From Ustilaginoidea virens (lineage: Eukaryota > Ascomycota > Sordariomycetes > Hypocreales > Clavicipitaceae), in the NCBI RefSeq assembly GCF_000687475.1, contig NC_057316.1, positions 620,001 through 684,000 of the forward strand: a stretch of DNA of 64,000 nucleotides, written 5' to 3'. The position numbers and the translations under genes are program-made. This document shows positions 11,324 through 21,267 of the stretch, one piece after another. The number at the start of each line of letters is the position of its first letter. Position 1 is the first letter of the stretch. The notes below the pieces were generated by a model. It did not search any database. It was not told the origin of the DNA and saw only the letters and a program-made list of their open reading frames with translations.

Positions 11324-12090
11324 TGTTAAAATCCTATAGTAGCCTACTAGGCTGCTGGCCTAATGCCCTACTGGCCTACTGACCTTCTGGCCCTTATACC
11401 GCCTCTTAGACTTACGGTAGTCTTACTAACCTTAGGCTTTTGCCTTTTACCTTAAGGATTTTCAGTGGATTATTTACTGTATATTAAGTAAGGTAGGCCT
11501 TGTTGAAAAGGTGTGGCATTGCTAAATTAGCGTGGTTGCCTACTAGCGTGGTGGCGGCCTACTAGCGTGGTGTGGCATTGCTAAATTAGCGTGGTGGCCT
11601 ACTAGCGTGGTGGCTAGTCCACTAGTGTGGTGGTTAGTCACTAGCGTGGTGGCTAGTTACTAGTGCGGTGACTAATTACTAGTGCGGTAGTTAGGGTAGT
11701 TGGAAAGGTCGGATATAGCGGGGTTGCTGACGTATCATAGCGAGTATTATGGGGAGCCCTCTTACTGGCTTCCCTGGATGCCTGGGCCCACCCCTCCTTT
11801 GTGTATATATAGGATAGCTTTCCCCCTTCTTTCTAGATAGTAGAAGGGTAGCACAATCGAGTCTGTTAATGCACTATATGCCTCTTAACTCCCACCTTCC
11901 CTGCGTTTCTGGTTATCTTATATTTGCCTTGCCTTTACACTTGCCCTGCTTTATAGCATTTGTATAGTCTTAGGACTTGGTGAAAAATCTAGTATTTATA
12001 CTAAGATTAGTTCACAGGTCGCAGACAGTCTTGTGCTATCTAGCTAGCTAGTAAGGCTCTGCTTTTATAGTGACCTTGAGAATTGCAATA
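11324..12090 (+). repeat. 5' LTR of Copia-1 copy A
   Basis: Starts TGTTAAAATCC and ends TTGCAATA (CAACA mutated to CAATA). U3 holds tandem subrepeats of about 20 bp built on CTAGCGTGGTGGC and CTAGTGCGGTG (about 11530-11700). Their number differs between copies, and LTR lengths range from 679 to 768 bp. A TATA box sits near 11803-11811 (gtgtatatataggatagc), the likely element promoter. Confidence 0.92.
11803..11811 (+). promoter_or_regulatory. TATA box in Copia-1 LTR
   Basis: TATATATAG is preserved at this place in all Copia-1 LTRs seen (for example near 47828, 58648 and 60277, and reversed near 34528), following a CCCCTCCTTCGTG context. Its conservation despite heavy mutation around it supports a promoter role; the start site is not determined. 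Confidence 0.6.
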
Positions 12091-12104
12091 GGTTATGAGC
12101 CCGG
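12091..12104 (+). promoter_or_regulatory. Primer binding site matching Met-tRNA anticodon arm
   Basis: GGTTATGAGCCCGG directly follows the LTR. Its complement CCGGGCTCATAACC reads as a methionine tRNA anticodon arm, with CAT as the anticodon. Drosophila copia is known to use a 5' half of initiator Met tRNA in this way. The site recurs in copies B (40874-40888), C (48116-48130, one G to A) and D (60565-60579). Confidence 0.75.
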
Positions 12105-12880
12105 TTTTACTTTTTTGTTTTAACCCTACCTTTTTGTGTTCACCCCTTGGTCTCTTTTGCTTATTAGTACTACTAATATAGCTATCCTTTGGTATCTTCG
12201 GCTTACCCTTATTAACTTTGGCTTACCTATTATCACCTTTGGCTTACCCTTATTACCTACGGTATTACCCTGCGGCAATCAACGGCGTACCTAATGGCAA
12301 CTTACGGCGTAACCTCACGGCACTTTTAGCGTAACCTTACGTTATTTTCGGCGTAACCTACGGCACCTACGGATTTTATAGTGTGATATCTACCATACTA
12401 TACCACTGTATAACACCTTTGCACCTAGTGTACGATACCTACTGTACTGTATGGGACCTGTTATACTCTTCCACTTATAGCACTTTTGGTACGGCATTTA
12501 CGGCACCTTTTATATTACGGCACCTATAGCACCCACGGCACCTACGGCACCTACAGCACCTACGGCACCTACGGCACCTACGGCACTTACGGCACCTTTA
12601 TATTACGGCACTATATAAGCACCTTAAATACCAACGCTATAATACGGACTTGCACAACGCCTACGGCATCCGTGCTTTTTATATTGAGACCTGCCGCTAT
12701 ATTCTGCGGTTACCTTTTATAGTAGGCTACTAGCCACTATATTTACTAGCTGTCTAGCTAGTTACTCGGTTATTTTACCAGTTATTCGACTATTTTGCTA
12801 GCTATTTAGCTAGTTATTCCTCTGTTTTTATAACTATCGGCACCATTTTTCAACGGATTTTTAAACCCTTTTTGCCTACT
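12105..12880 (+). repeat. Copia-1 leader with TACGGCACC minisatellite
   Basis: Untranslated leader of about 780 bp. First come degenerate repeats of CTTTGGCTTACC (12190-12270), then a tandem array of the 9-bp unit TACGGCACC (about 12489-12612) with variants CCACGGCACC and TACAGCACC. Unit number and arrangement differ in copies B (reversed, 40424-40497), C (48500-48597) and D (60951-61130). The open frame across it only reads the repeat and is not taken as a gene. Confidence 0.75.
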
Positions 12881-15800
12881 ATAGCAGAGTCAGGATCCTA
12901 TAAGGTCCCTAAATCCGATACTGAAGTTGATACTAATGCACAGCTACAGCTAGATATAGACGATATAAAATCCCAGATGAATATACTAACTGACCTTATA
13001 TAGGGCCTAGTTAGTAGGCAAAATAACGACACCTAGGCTACCTAGGCTACTAATAAGAAGCCTACTAAATCCACTGAAGCTGGACCTTCCATTAAGACTA
13101 CCACTAAAGATGATGATAGTGAAGCTGACGTTATAGAAATCGACCAACCTTCTACTCCTATAAAATATAAGGGTAAAGAGCCTATTTATATAACGCCACC
13201 AATAACTATTACCAACCAAATTAGTGATGGGGCTATTAAGGAATTAGCTAAGACTGCTAACCGCTTTAAAGAGTCCTAGAAGCTAAAAAGCCCTTATAAT
13301 TTCGACTAGTGGAAGCAGGCCCTTACTATACAACTTCGGGCCTTTAAAATAGCTAATTTTGTCAACGACCCTTCTATAGTAAGGCACTTTAATGAGTCTG
13401 AGCAGGCACTTCTACTACTAATGCTAAAGAATAGCTATAGTGAAGAAGCTGTAGAGGCTATAAACTGGTGTAACGACCTAGAGGAAGCCTACCTTTTACT
13501 GGTAGCCTAGTATTACCACTCACCAGAAGTACAGCAGGCACACTTATACCCTACCTTTCACACCCTTATATTTACCGGTTATAAGGGCACCTTGGAGGCT
13601 TTTAATAGCGAATTTAACAGCTATATTTCTCGCCTCAGAATCCTAGGTTCTAAGATCGACTCTTTCGACCAAATTAACTAGTATCTTTGGGCTGTAGAGG
13701 GGGTATTTACCCGCTGGACGGAACGCTAACGCTCTATGATTAGGGCTTATAGCGCCTAAGGTGTTATTAATAGCAGCAAATTTAACCTCTAGTATTTTAT
13801 GGTTGACCTACTAGAAGAATAGCGTTCTAAAGGGTCTAATAAAGTAGCTGCTAATAATAACCTTAAGCAGCTTAAGGCTTCTAAAGACTCTAAGAATAAA
13901 GGGTCTACTAATACCGCTTCTACTAATAATAGCAAGAATAATTCTACTAATAATAGGAAAAAGAAGCAGCAACAGAAGAAGAAACAGGACTCTAGCAGCA
14001 ATCAGCAAGACGTTAAGGCCTTTATTATAGGCAACTATAATACCTAGGATACTAATATATCTTATTCTTCTTCCACTATATCCACTGATATAAGCTATAG
14101 TGCTAAATCAGGCGGCAGGACCCCTAAGGATGCCCTCCTTTATAATACAGGCTCCACTTGTCATATTGTTAATGATAAGAAGCATTTCACCACTTTTCAC
14201 CATTTTAAGAAGGATAATAAGCCGGTAATTACTACTGGTGGTGGCCCTATTTCCCCTACTGGTTGGGGAACAGCACGATTTACTGTGCTACAGGGCGTTA
14301 ATCCCACCAAATGGGGTACTATAGAGCTTAAAAATGCACTATATATTCCTGCCTTGGATATTAACATCATTAGCGGTGTAAAGCACTATGCCGCTAAAGG
14401 GGTATTAATTAAAAATCAGCTTTGGTCAGCAAGCCGTAAATGCATCGGCATTTTCAACTTTGAAAAATACGGCTTTTTCCTTCCACAGAAAGGAATAGAC
14501 ACACCACTTCTGCATAAACCTTGCAGCCATTATACTGTTACTAATAGTATAACAGTAGAGGTCCCTAGCCCTACTAACCCTGCTGATTATAGTGATCCTC
14601 AAGATACCACTATTACCCCCGTTTCTACTAACCAGCCCGCTACTATAACTAGCGACGTGCCTGCTATTACGACTAGCAAAGAACCTGTAGAGGCTATTAG
14701 CCCTACTACTAACTCTCCCGCTATTACGACTAGCGAAAATCCCGTAGTGGCTACTAGCCCTACTCCTGCCCCTATAGCTGCTGATACAGAATACCAGAAG
14801 CTATTACAATTAGCCGGCATTTGGCATGTACGGCTAGGGCATATAGGTATTCAGCTGCTTAAAAAGACCTGTGCTAATACCCCTGGTCTACCTAACCTTA
14901 ATAAGGTTAAAGATGCTGATTTTCGCTGCCTAGCCTGTATACAGGCTAAGAAGGTTAGAAGACCTTCTAAAGATGCGATACCTAATCCAGCTAAATGCCT
15001 GGATATTATAGAAGGTGATACTTTTGCTATATCACCTATGCCATATAATAAACGACCTGTCGCCTTTATATTAGTGGATAGAAAATCCCGATTCCGTTGG
15101 CTTTACTTACTGCCTAATAGGGAAGGCATTGTTGTTTTTAAAGTATTATAGAGCTTTATACAGAGCCTACAGGTCAGATATGGTAAAACGCCCGTTGAAT
15201 TCCACTATGATGGTGGAAATGAAATCAATAAAATGCTTAGTGATTGGCTTATCGAACAGGGTATAGCTTTTAATACCTCTTGCCCCTATATTCACGAACA
15301 AAACGGCCTAGCTGAGCGGTCCATTAGAGTTATAGCTGATAGGCTACGTGCTACTATGGCCTGGTCGAGGCTTCCATCTAACCTCTGGTCTGCTGTAATT
15401 ACTGGCGTTGTTATGCTAGTAAATATAACAGCTGTTACTAACAGACCTTCTAGCCCCTATCAGGAGCTACTAAAGGATTACGACCAGATAACACCGGAAC
15501 ACTACCCTGATCTTATTAACCTTAGGGCTATTAGAGCAGCTATTGAAGTGCTTATACCACACGAAAAGCGTGTAAAAAGCCGCAAATTAGCGCCCTATAC
15601 CGAGCCTGGTAGGCTCCTTGCCACTCTAGGTAATAATACCTACCTGGTCTACCTTCTAAAGAAGAAGGTTGTTACTAAAATAGCCTTTATTACTTTTATT
15701 CACCAAAATGAAGGTATAGGCCCTATTTCTAGTGGCCTAGAAGGAGACTTTCATAGAGGGCAAAATACAGGTTCAGAGGGGGTATCTAGCAGTAAAGAAC

Positions 15801-17872
15801 CTGATATTTTACTGGATGACCTAGAAAGCATGCCGGACCCTACTAACCTTATTAACATTACTAACACTAATGTTATACCGGATGACCTAGAAAGCATGCC
15901 GGACCCTACTAATTTTACTAGCGTTACTAACGCTAATGCCACCGTGGATTACCTTCCTAAGTCAGAAGGTACTATACTACAGTCCCCGGCTACTGCAAAG
16001 GATGACCTTATAGATATCCTTACTAGCCTTACTCCTGCCGACCTTGCTGGCCCTACTGGCCCTGCTGGCCCTGCTGGCTCTGCTATACCTGCTAGCCCTA
16101 CTAACCCTACCAGCCCTACCGACTTATTCCCTCAGGAAGGTAATACGTTACACCACCTGATATGGGATTCCTGCTATGCAGCTAAGCGTAAGCTAGCTAA
16201 AAAGGCCCCTGATGGTACGCCTAATAGCTGGAAGGATGTGCTACGAAGCCCTGAAAAAGACCTTTGGATAAAGGCACTATTTAAGGAATTTGAGCAGCTT
16301 TTGGATACTAAAGTCTTCTAATTTATTCCTAAGTCTAGCGTTCCTATTGATAGGAAAATTATACGCAATAGGCCTGTGTTTCGGGTTAAAAAGGATGCTA
16401 ATAATCAGCCTATAAAATATAAGGCTAGATTAGTGGTTAAGGGTTTTATGTAAGTCGAAGGAAAGGATTTTCAGCATACTTATGCTTCTACCTCTATCCC
16501 ACCTACCTGGAGGGTTATACTGGCTTTGGCTGCTAGTAATAACTGGGAAATAGAGCAGATCGACTTTATAGGCGCCTTCCTAAAGAGCGAACTTTCTAAG
16601 ACCATTTATATGGATATTCCTGATGGATTTTTTGAATTTACAGAGAGCTTACTACTAACTAATAGCGATAGCAAGCTTTGGTCTGATATTTAACGATAAC
16701 GGCTGCTAACTTTACTTAAAGAAGCCGGCTTTGATCCCTCTATTAAGCAAGCTATTTTACTAAAGAAGGCCCTATACGGGCTAAAATAAGCACCCCGCGA
16801 ATGGCAATACCGGCTAAAAGATCTGATTTCTAGTGAAGGTTTTTTACCTTTAGCTTCTAATGCTGCCGTCTTTTATAATAAGCAAACCAGCACCTTTATC
16901 GTCACTTATGTTGACGATTGCCTATTAGTTGGTCCAAATATAACTTATATCAACCAGCTAAAAAGGAAATTTCATAAGGTCTATACTATAGAAGACCGCG
17001 GTCCGGCTTCCTTGTTCCTAGGCATACAAATTATACAAAATAGGAAGGAAGGTCTATTATGGCTACACTAAGCCCAATTTATAGTAGAGGTCCTAGCTAA
17101 ATTCGGCTTACAGGATACTAAACCTTAGCTTATTCCACTTCAACTAGGAATTCTTAATGAATCTAGTGGAAAAGACCTTAGCCCTACTGATCAGAGCCTT
17201 TATCAGAGCCTTACTGGCACTATAATGTGGCTTATAATGATGACTAGACCCGACCTAGTATTCCCTACCTAATACCTTTCTCGGTTTATGTCTAAGGCAA
17301 CTAATGTGCATCTAAATGCTGCGAAAGGCAGCTTTAGCTACCTTAAAGGCACTGAGAACCTAGCTATTTGCTTTAGTACTACTAAAAGCAACCAACAGCC
17401 TATTATAACCGCTTATTCTGATAGCGATTTTGCTGGCTGTAAAGAAACCTCTAAATCTACTAGAGGCTTCCTTACTACTATTAATAGTAGTCCTATTAGC
17501 TGGCGTTCTAAGCAAGCCTCTTTAGTAATGCTATCTACTTTAGAAGCTGAATCTGATGCATTACTTGAGACTATCCGTAAGGTACAGTGGCTTTCTAACT
17601 TTTGCAAGGAGCTGGAAATTGATATTTTACGCCCTATACCGCTATACTGCGATAACCAGGGCTCCATTTCGAATTCTAACGACCCTAATCAGCACGCTCG
17701 CACTAAGCATACACTATTAAAATTCCGGTATATTAGGGAGCAAGCCTAGCTGGGCTTGGTTAAAATTACCTATTTACCTACTAATAGTATGCCTGCTAAC
17801 GGTCTTACCAAGCCACTGCCGGGCCCTAAATTTACTAGGTTCCGCGAGTTACTAGGCCTTAGGGCCTGCTAA
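12881..17872 (+). pseudogene. gag-pol: Copia-1 gag-pol, copy A
   Basis: One phase runs from 12881 (ATG mutated to ATA) to the TAA at 17870-17872, 1,664 codons, without frameshift. Gag includes LAKTANRFKES and FNSEFNSYISRL. Protease is at 14141-14160, where the catalytic Asp of DTGST has become Asn. The integrase zinc motif is WHVRLGH with CLAC near 14820-14940, and the DDE core runs to NGLAERSIR near 15310. RT has ALYGLK near 16765 and YVDDCLLVG at 16907-16933. RNase H shows YSDSDFAGC, EAESDAL and YCDNQGS. Nonsense codons are TAA/TAG at Gln or Trp positions. The longest uninterrupted stretches are 14285-15151 and 15233-16321. Confidence 0.93.
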
Positions 17873-17986
17873 CTTATACTAACTTACTAAGGTTTTTCCT
17901 ATGTTTTTCCTTAGCACTTTTACTGCATTTTCTTTCCTTATCCTTTACACGATTAGCTTGCTACTACAGTAGCTAATCAGAGGGGG
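17873..17986 (+). other. 3' untranslated segment and polypurine tract, copy A
   Basis: A short non-coding stretch ends in aatcagaggggg, the purine tract directly before the 3' LTR. The same tract precedes the 3' LTR in copy C (53909-53919) and, reversed, in copy B (35019-35030). Confidence 0.75.
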
Positions 17987-18753
17987 TGTTAAAATCCTAT
18001 AGTAGCCTACTAGGCTGCTGGCCTAATGCCCTACTGGCCTACTGACCTTCTGGCCCTTATACTGCCTCTTAGACTTACGGTAGTCTTACTAACCTTAGGC
18101 TTTTGCCTTTTACCTTAAGGATTTTCAGTAGATTATTTACTGTATATTAAGTAAGGTAGGCCTTGTTGAAAAGGTGTGGCATTGCTAAATTAGCGTGGTT
18201 GCCTACTAGCGTGGTGGCGGCCTACTAGCGTGGTGTGGCATTGCTAAATTAGCGTGGTAGCCTACTAGCGTGGTAGCTAGTCCACTAGTATGGTGGTTAG
18301 TTACTAGCGTAGTGGCTAGTTACTAGTGCGGTGACTAATTACTAGTGCGGTGGTTAGGGTGGTTAGAAAGGTCAGATATAGCGGGGTTACTAATATATTA
18401 TAGCGAGCATTACGGGGAGCCCTCTTACTGGCTTCCCTGGATGCCTGGGCCTACCCCTCCTTCGTGTATATATAGGATAGCTTTCCCCCTTCTTTCTAGA
18501 TAGTAGAAGGGTAGCACAATCGAGTCTGTTAATGCACTATATGCCTCTTAACTCCCACCTTCCCTGCGTTTCTGGTTATCTTATATTTGCCTTGCCTTTA
18601 CACTTGCCCTGCTTTATAGCACTTGTATAGTCTTAGGACTTGGTGAAAAATCTAGTATTTATACTAAGATTAGTTCACAGGTCGCAGACAGTCTTATGCC
18701 ATCTAGCTAGCTAGTAAGGCTCTGCTTTTATAGTGACCTTGAGAATTGCAATA
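17987..18753 (+). repeat. 3' LTR of Copia-1 copy A
   Basis: 767 bp, the same length as the 5' LTR, differing from it mainly by G/A and C/T changes (for example gtggcc against gtagcc). Followed by TSD ATACT. Confidence 0.92.
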
Positions 18754-18758
18754 ATACT

Positions 18759-20320
18759 AATTGGGAAAAGTATGGCTTAGGTACCTATAATAGGGTATAA
18801 TAGATCTGGAGGGATATACTTATAATATCGGGCCAGTAGTAATAAGACCGGCCTTAGCTTATAGCGCGGTTATTAGTATAAGGGCCTAAAGCGAGGCTAT
18901 TCCAATATAGGGTGGGGATGCTAACTAAAGGGAAGTAGGCAGAGCATAGGGTGCGGGTATAGTAGGGGCAACCTAATATGCAAAACTAGTTATCGCCTCT
19001 GCTATAATCTATATATCTTATTGTTATTCCGCGAGTAGTTATATAATAGGCGCTATAGAGTTGCCGCCAGCCTATTAGGACCTAATAGCTAAAATAGAAA
19101 AAATAATAGTCGTTATAAGAGTAGTAAGAGTCGACCTACCGATATTAGTAGCTAGGGTGTATATAGAAAGGACTATTATAGTATACTCTTGCGCTATAGC
19201 CTATAGTTTATCCTATTGACGATATAGTATATTAAACTTAGGGTGAAGACAGGCCTTTTGGCCTAAGATATCTCTTACCTTCGGATAGGCGGCTTCCTTA
19301 GTACTTTATTTCTTTTACGCTATACGGACGATATGCTTTATTACCTACTATAGTTAGGGATTTATTGATATTATACGCTTGCACTAGATATATATCTTAT
19401 ATTTCTAATGATATCGAATATAAGCCTAAAAGCGACCGGCCTATATATAGACAATATATTCTTTAATATCTATAGTATACTGCATATAGGCGATATAAGT
19501 ATACTTAACCTCCTCGATATTATCAGTATTTAATCTTTTAGAATCCCTTTAAATAAAGAACTCTCCTATAGTACATTTCTTTTATAATTACTAATATAAT
19601 AATCTAGTAATAGGCGAGGGCGGTATTTTCCTAGCGCATAAAGGTATCTAGGGTATAATAACTAATAAAGAGGGAGCTAAAAGTACTCCCAATAGGGTCT
19701 TTAGGGTAATAGCTATTAAAAAAAAAGCCTTTATTAGTATTACCCCTAATGATGATAGTATATAGGGAGGCGATAATAGGACTCCTATATAAGAGGGGGC
19801 GGGAAGACCTTAAGGATGCAAGAGGGACGATAGGGCCCCTATATTAGGCGATAGGGACTCTACTAAACTCTCGTTATTATTAGAAATAATAATAAGCTTA
19901 AAGCTAGGGGGGAAATATATAACCGTCCTAAAGAGGGTATAGACTATAGCGGCTATAATAGCATTTCTAGCTAGGAACCTTCTCCGCGCTTAGCACTTCT
20001 AAGGTCTCTGGTAGATATTTAGGATAGACCCGATAGGGTTATAGGAGGGTCCTGGCTAATAGGCATGCTCCTATCTATTAATCCTCCAGATAATATAGCG
20101 ACGAATCTAATATAATAGTAAATAGGGGGGACCTAGATACCTATTAGTACTAGATGATTCACCGTATAGACCCGATATAAATAAGCTAAGAACTTTCGAT
20201 AGCGTAATTCCATTAATAGGGATAATCCTTATAATAGTAGTAAAGCTATAGACTTACTACTAGGAATAATAGCCTTAATAATAGTAGGCATAGGGATAGA
20301 GAGAGGGAGAAAGAAGTATA
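18759..20320 (-). pseudogene. Antisense accessory ORF of chromovirus G2, diverged version
   Basis: The minus strand stays in one phase over the part I followed most carefully (about 19680 to 19140), and appears to continue on both sides to about 20320 and 18759. I saw only TAA/TAG stops and no TGA. Readable parts include LNTDNIEEVKYTYIAYMQ, KEYIVYI, VIKHIVRI and EAAYPKVRDILG, then a Pro-rich stretch (APTIPAPYALP) toward 18900. The frame is cut by Copia-1 copy A and may end in 10991-11318. It occupies the same place and orientation as the antisense ORFs of G1 and G3 and follows the same upstream block. However, I could not align its protein with theirs, so it is either strongly diverged or a different gene. 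No function is assigned. Confidence 0.5.
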
Positions 20321-20667
20321 AAAGAGAAGTAGATAAGGGAAGAAGCCTTAGTATAGATGGATTCCTAACCGACGGCTGGTAATAAAATTTTTCTACTCCG
20401 CAATAGCTGTAATATAATTTCTTTTAGCTAATAGCATTATAACCGGCTTCAATAAGATTCTATTATATCTGCCTAAAGTATACTGACTCTAGCCCCCGCT
20501 ATATTCATATCGGTTATATATTAGTATATCTATGCGCCCGATTGATATCCTATATATCTAATTAAGGTTATTTTAGAGGGCTATAAGAGGTTTTAATTGG
20601 GGGGCGATATATAAAAGGGATGACTTCGGATAATATTCTTCCGACTCTAAGGTAGAAAAGGGGGGTA
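20321..20667 (+). other. G2 segment upstream of 3' LTR
   Basis: Non-coding stretch with the block shared with G1 and G3 (20372-20430, gacggctggtaataaaatttt). It ends in the polypurine tract ggtagaaaaggggggta (20651-20667) that precedes the 3' LTR. Confidence 0.55.
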
Positions 20668-20908
20668 TATTACGGGCTTGGACTATGCCCGCGCTATAAT
20701 GTAGCTAAGACTCGGGCTGCGCCTACGTCTAGCCTAAAAAGGGCGATAAATAGAGTTATAGGACTATACTAAGACTCAGATATATATTATGATTGGGATA
20801 TAAATAGACTAGATAGAAGGTTCCTATTTAGATCCTTCTCTTTTCTCTTTAGTCTATTTAATATATATTATCGACGCCTATTTGCAGCCGCCCTAGGGTC
20901 AGTCCTTT
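20668..20908 (+). repeat. 3' LTR of chromovirus G2
   Basis: 241 bp, TATTACGGGC to CAGTCCTTT. Compared with the 244-bp 5' LTR it lacks the final three bases (ACA), and the TSD AAAGG follows at once. Either a 3-bp loss occurred after insertion or the last step of integration was imprecise. Confidence 0.8.
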
Positions 20909-20913
20909 AAAGG

Positions 20914-20926
20914 AGGAAGGGAGAAG
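20914..20926 (-). repeat. G4 LTR, middle 13-bp fragment
   Basis: aggaagggagaag joins the G4 LTR part before G2 to the part after Copia-3; aligned with the intact reversed LTR at 44155-44170 it fills the gap. Its last five bases, AGAAG (20922-20926), are the left TSD of Copia-3. Confidence 0.7.
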
Positions 20927-21267
20927 TATTGATATAAACTCGGGGTACCTAGTTCACCGTAGGGTTGCGCGCATAGTAAGATGTACCGTATGGTCATAAA
21001 GCAAAGGATTCTATTACTTTACTTATAATATGACTATCTAAAAGGAAAGAAAGGAAGCAAAAGAGGGTAATTATACGATGTGGCCTTTTTGTGCGTACTA
21101 TGGTCATGTATATCAGCGTAGTCGGGCCGGGCTGCCCGCATGCCCTACCGGGCTCAGGGGTAAAGGGGCAAAAGTGGCTATATCGTATGCAATGAGTGTG
21201 CGCGGCACATTCGTCGCAATATACCCAATTAGTGCCTAATTGGGCACCTCACGATAGCGATTCCGAT
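20927..21267 (-). repeat. 3' LTR of Copia-3
   Basis: 341 bp. On the plus strand it starts TATTGATATAAACTC and ends GATTCCGATA; in element sense it runs TATCGG to CAATA. It is nearly the same as 41831-42172, with G/A and C/T differences, and keeps many CpG-containing words (gcgcg, gtgcgcggc). Confidence 0.85.

Larger units (their letters stand above)
11324..18753 (+). mobile_element. Copia-1 copy A (Ty1/Copia), full length
   Basis: 7,430 bp with two 767-bp LTRs (11324-12090, 17987-18753) and TSD ATACT at 11319-11323 and 18754-18758. Inside are a tRNA-type primer site, a long leader with a minisatellite, one gag-pol frame and a polypurine tract. Integrase precedes RT, which defines Ty1/Copia. 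It is inserted in the 3' module of chromovirus G2. Confidence 0.93.
5838..20908 (+). mobile_element. Chromovirus G2 (Ty3/Gypsy), complete but nested-in
   Basis: 5' LTR 5838-6081, 3' LTR 20668-20908, TSD AAAGG at 5833-5837 and 20909-20913. Without the Copia-1 copy A insertion (7,435 bp including the duplication) it is about 7.6 kb. Order: LTR, primer site, gag, protease, RT, RNase H, integrase, chromodomain, 3' module with antisense frame, polypurine tract, LTR. It landed inside the LTR of G4. Confidence 0.85.

Noticed and set aside
12489..12612. Possible CRISPR-like array
   Set aside because: Units are 9 bp, directly tandem and without unique spacers; it recurs in retrotransposon leaders.
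12486..12722. Short ORF encoding Gly-Thr-Tyr repeats
   Set aside because: It only translates the 9-bp minisatellite of the untranslated leader and is not kept in the other copies.
13789..14008. Leu/Phe-rich minus-strand ORFs resembling membrane peptides (also near 39003, 49788, 62293)
   Set aside because: They are the complement of the Lys/Asn/Ser-rich part of Copia-1 gag, repeated in each copy.
16031..16130. Gly-Pro-Ala/Thr collagen-like repeat in Copia-1 as a separate gene
   Set aside because: It is in phase with gag-pol, between integrase and RT, and also found in copies B and C with different unit numbers; it is a variable linker.
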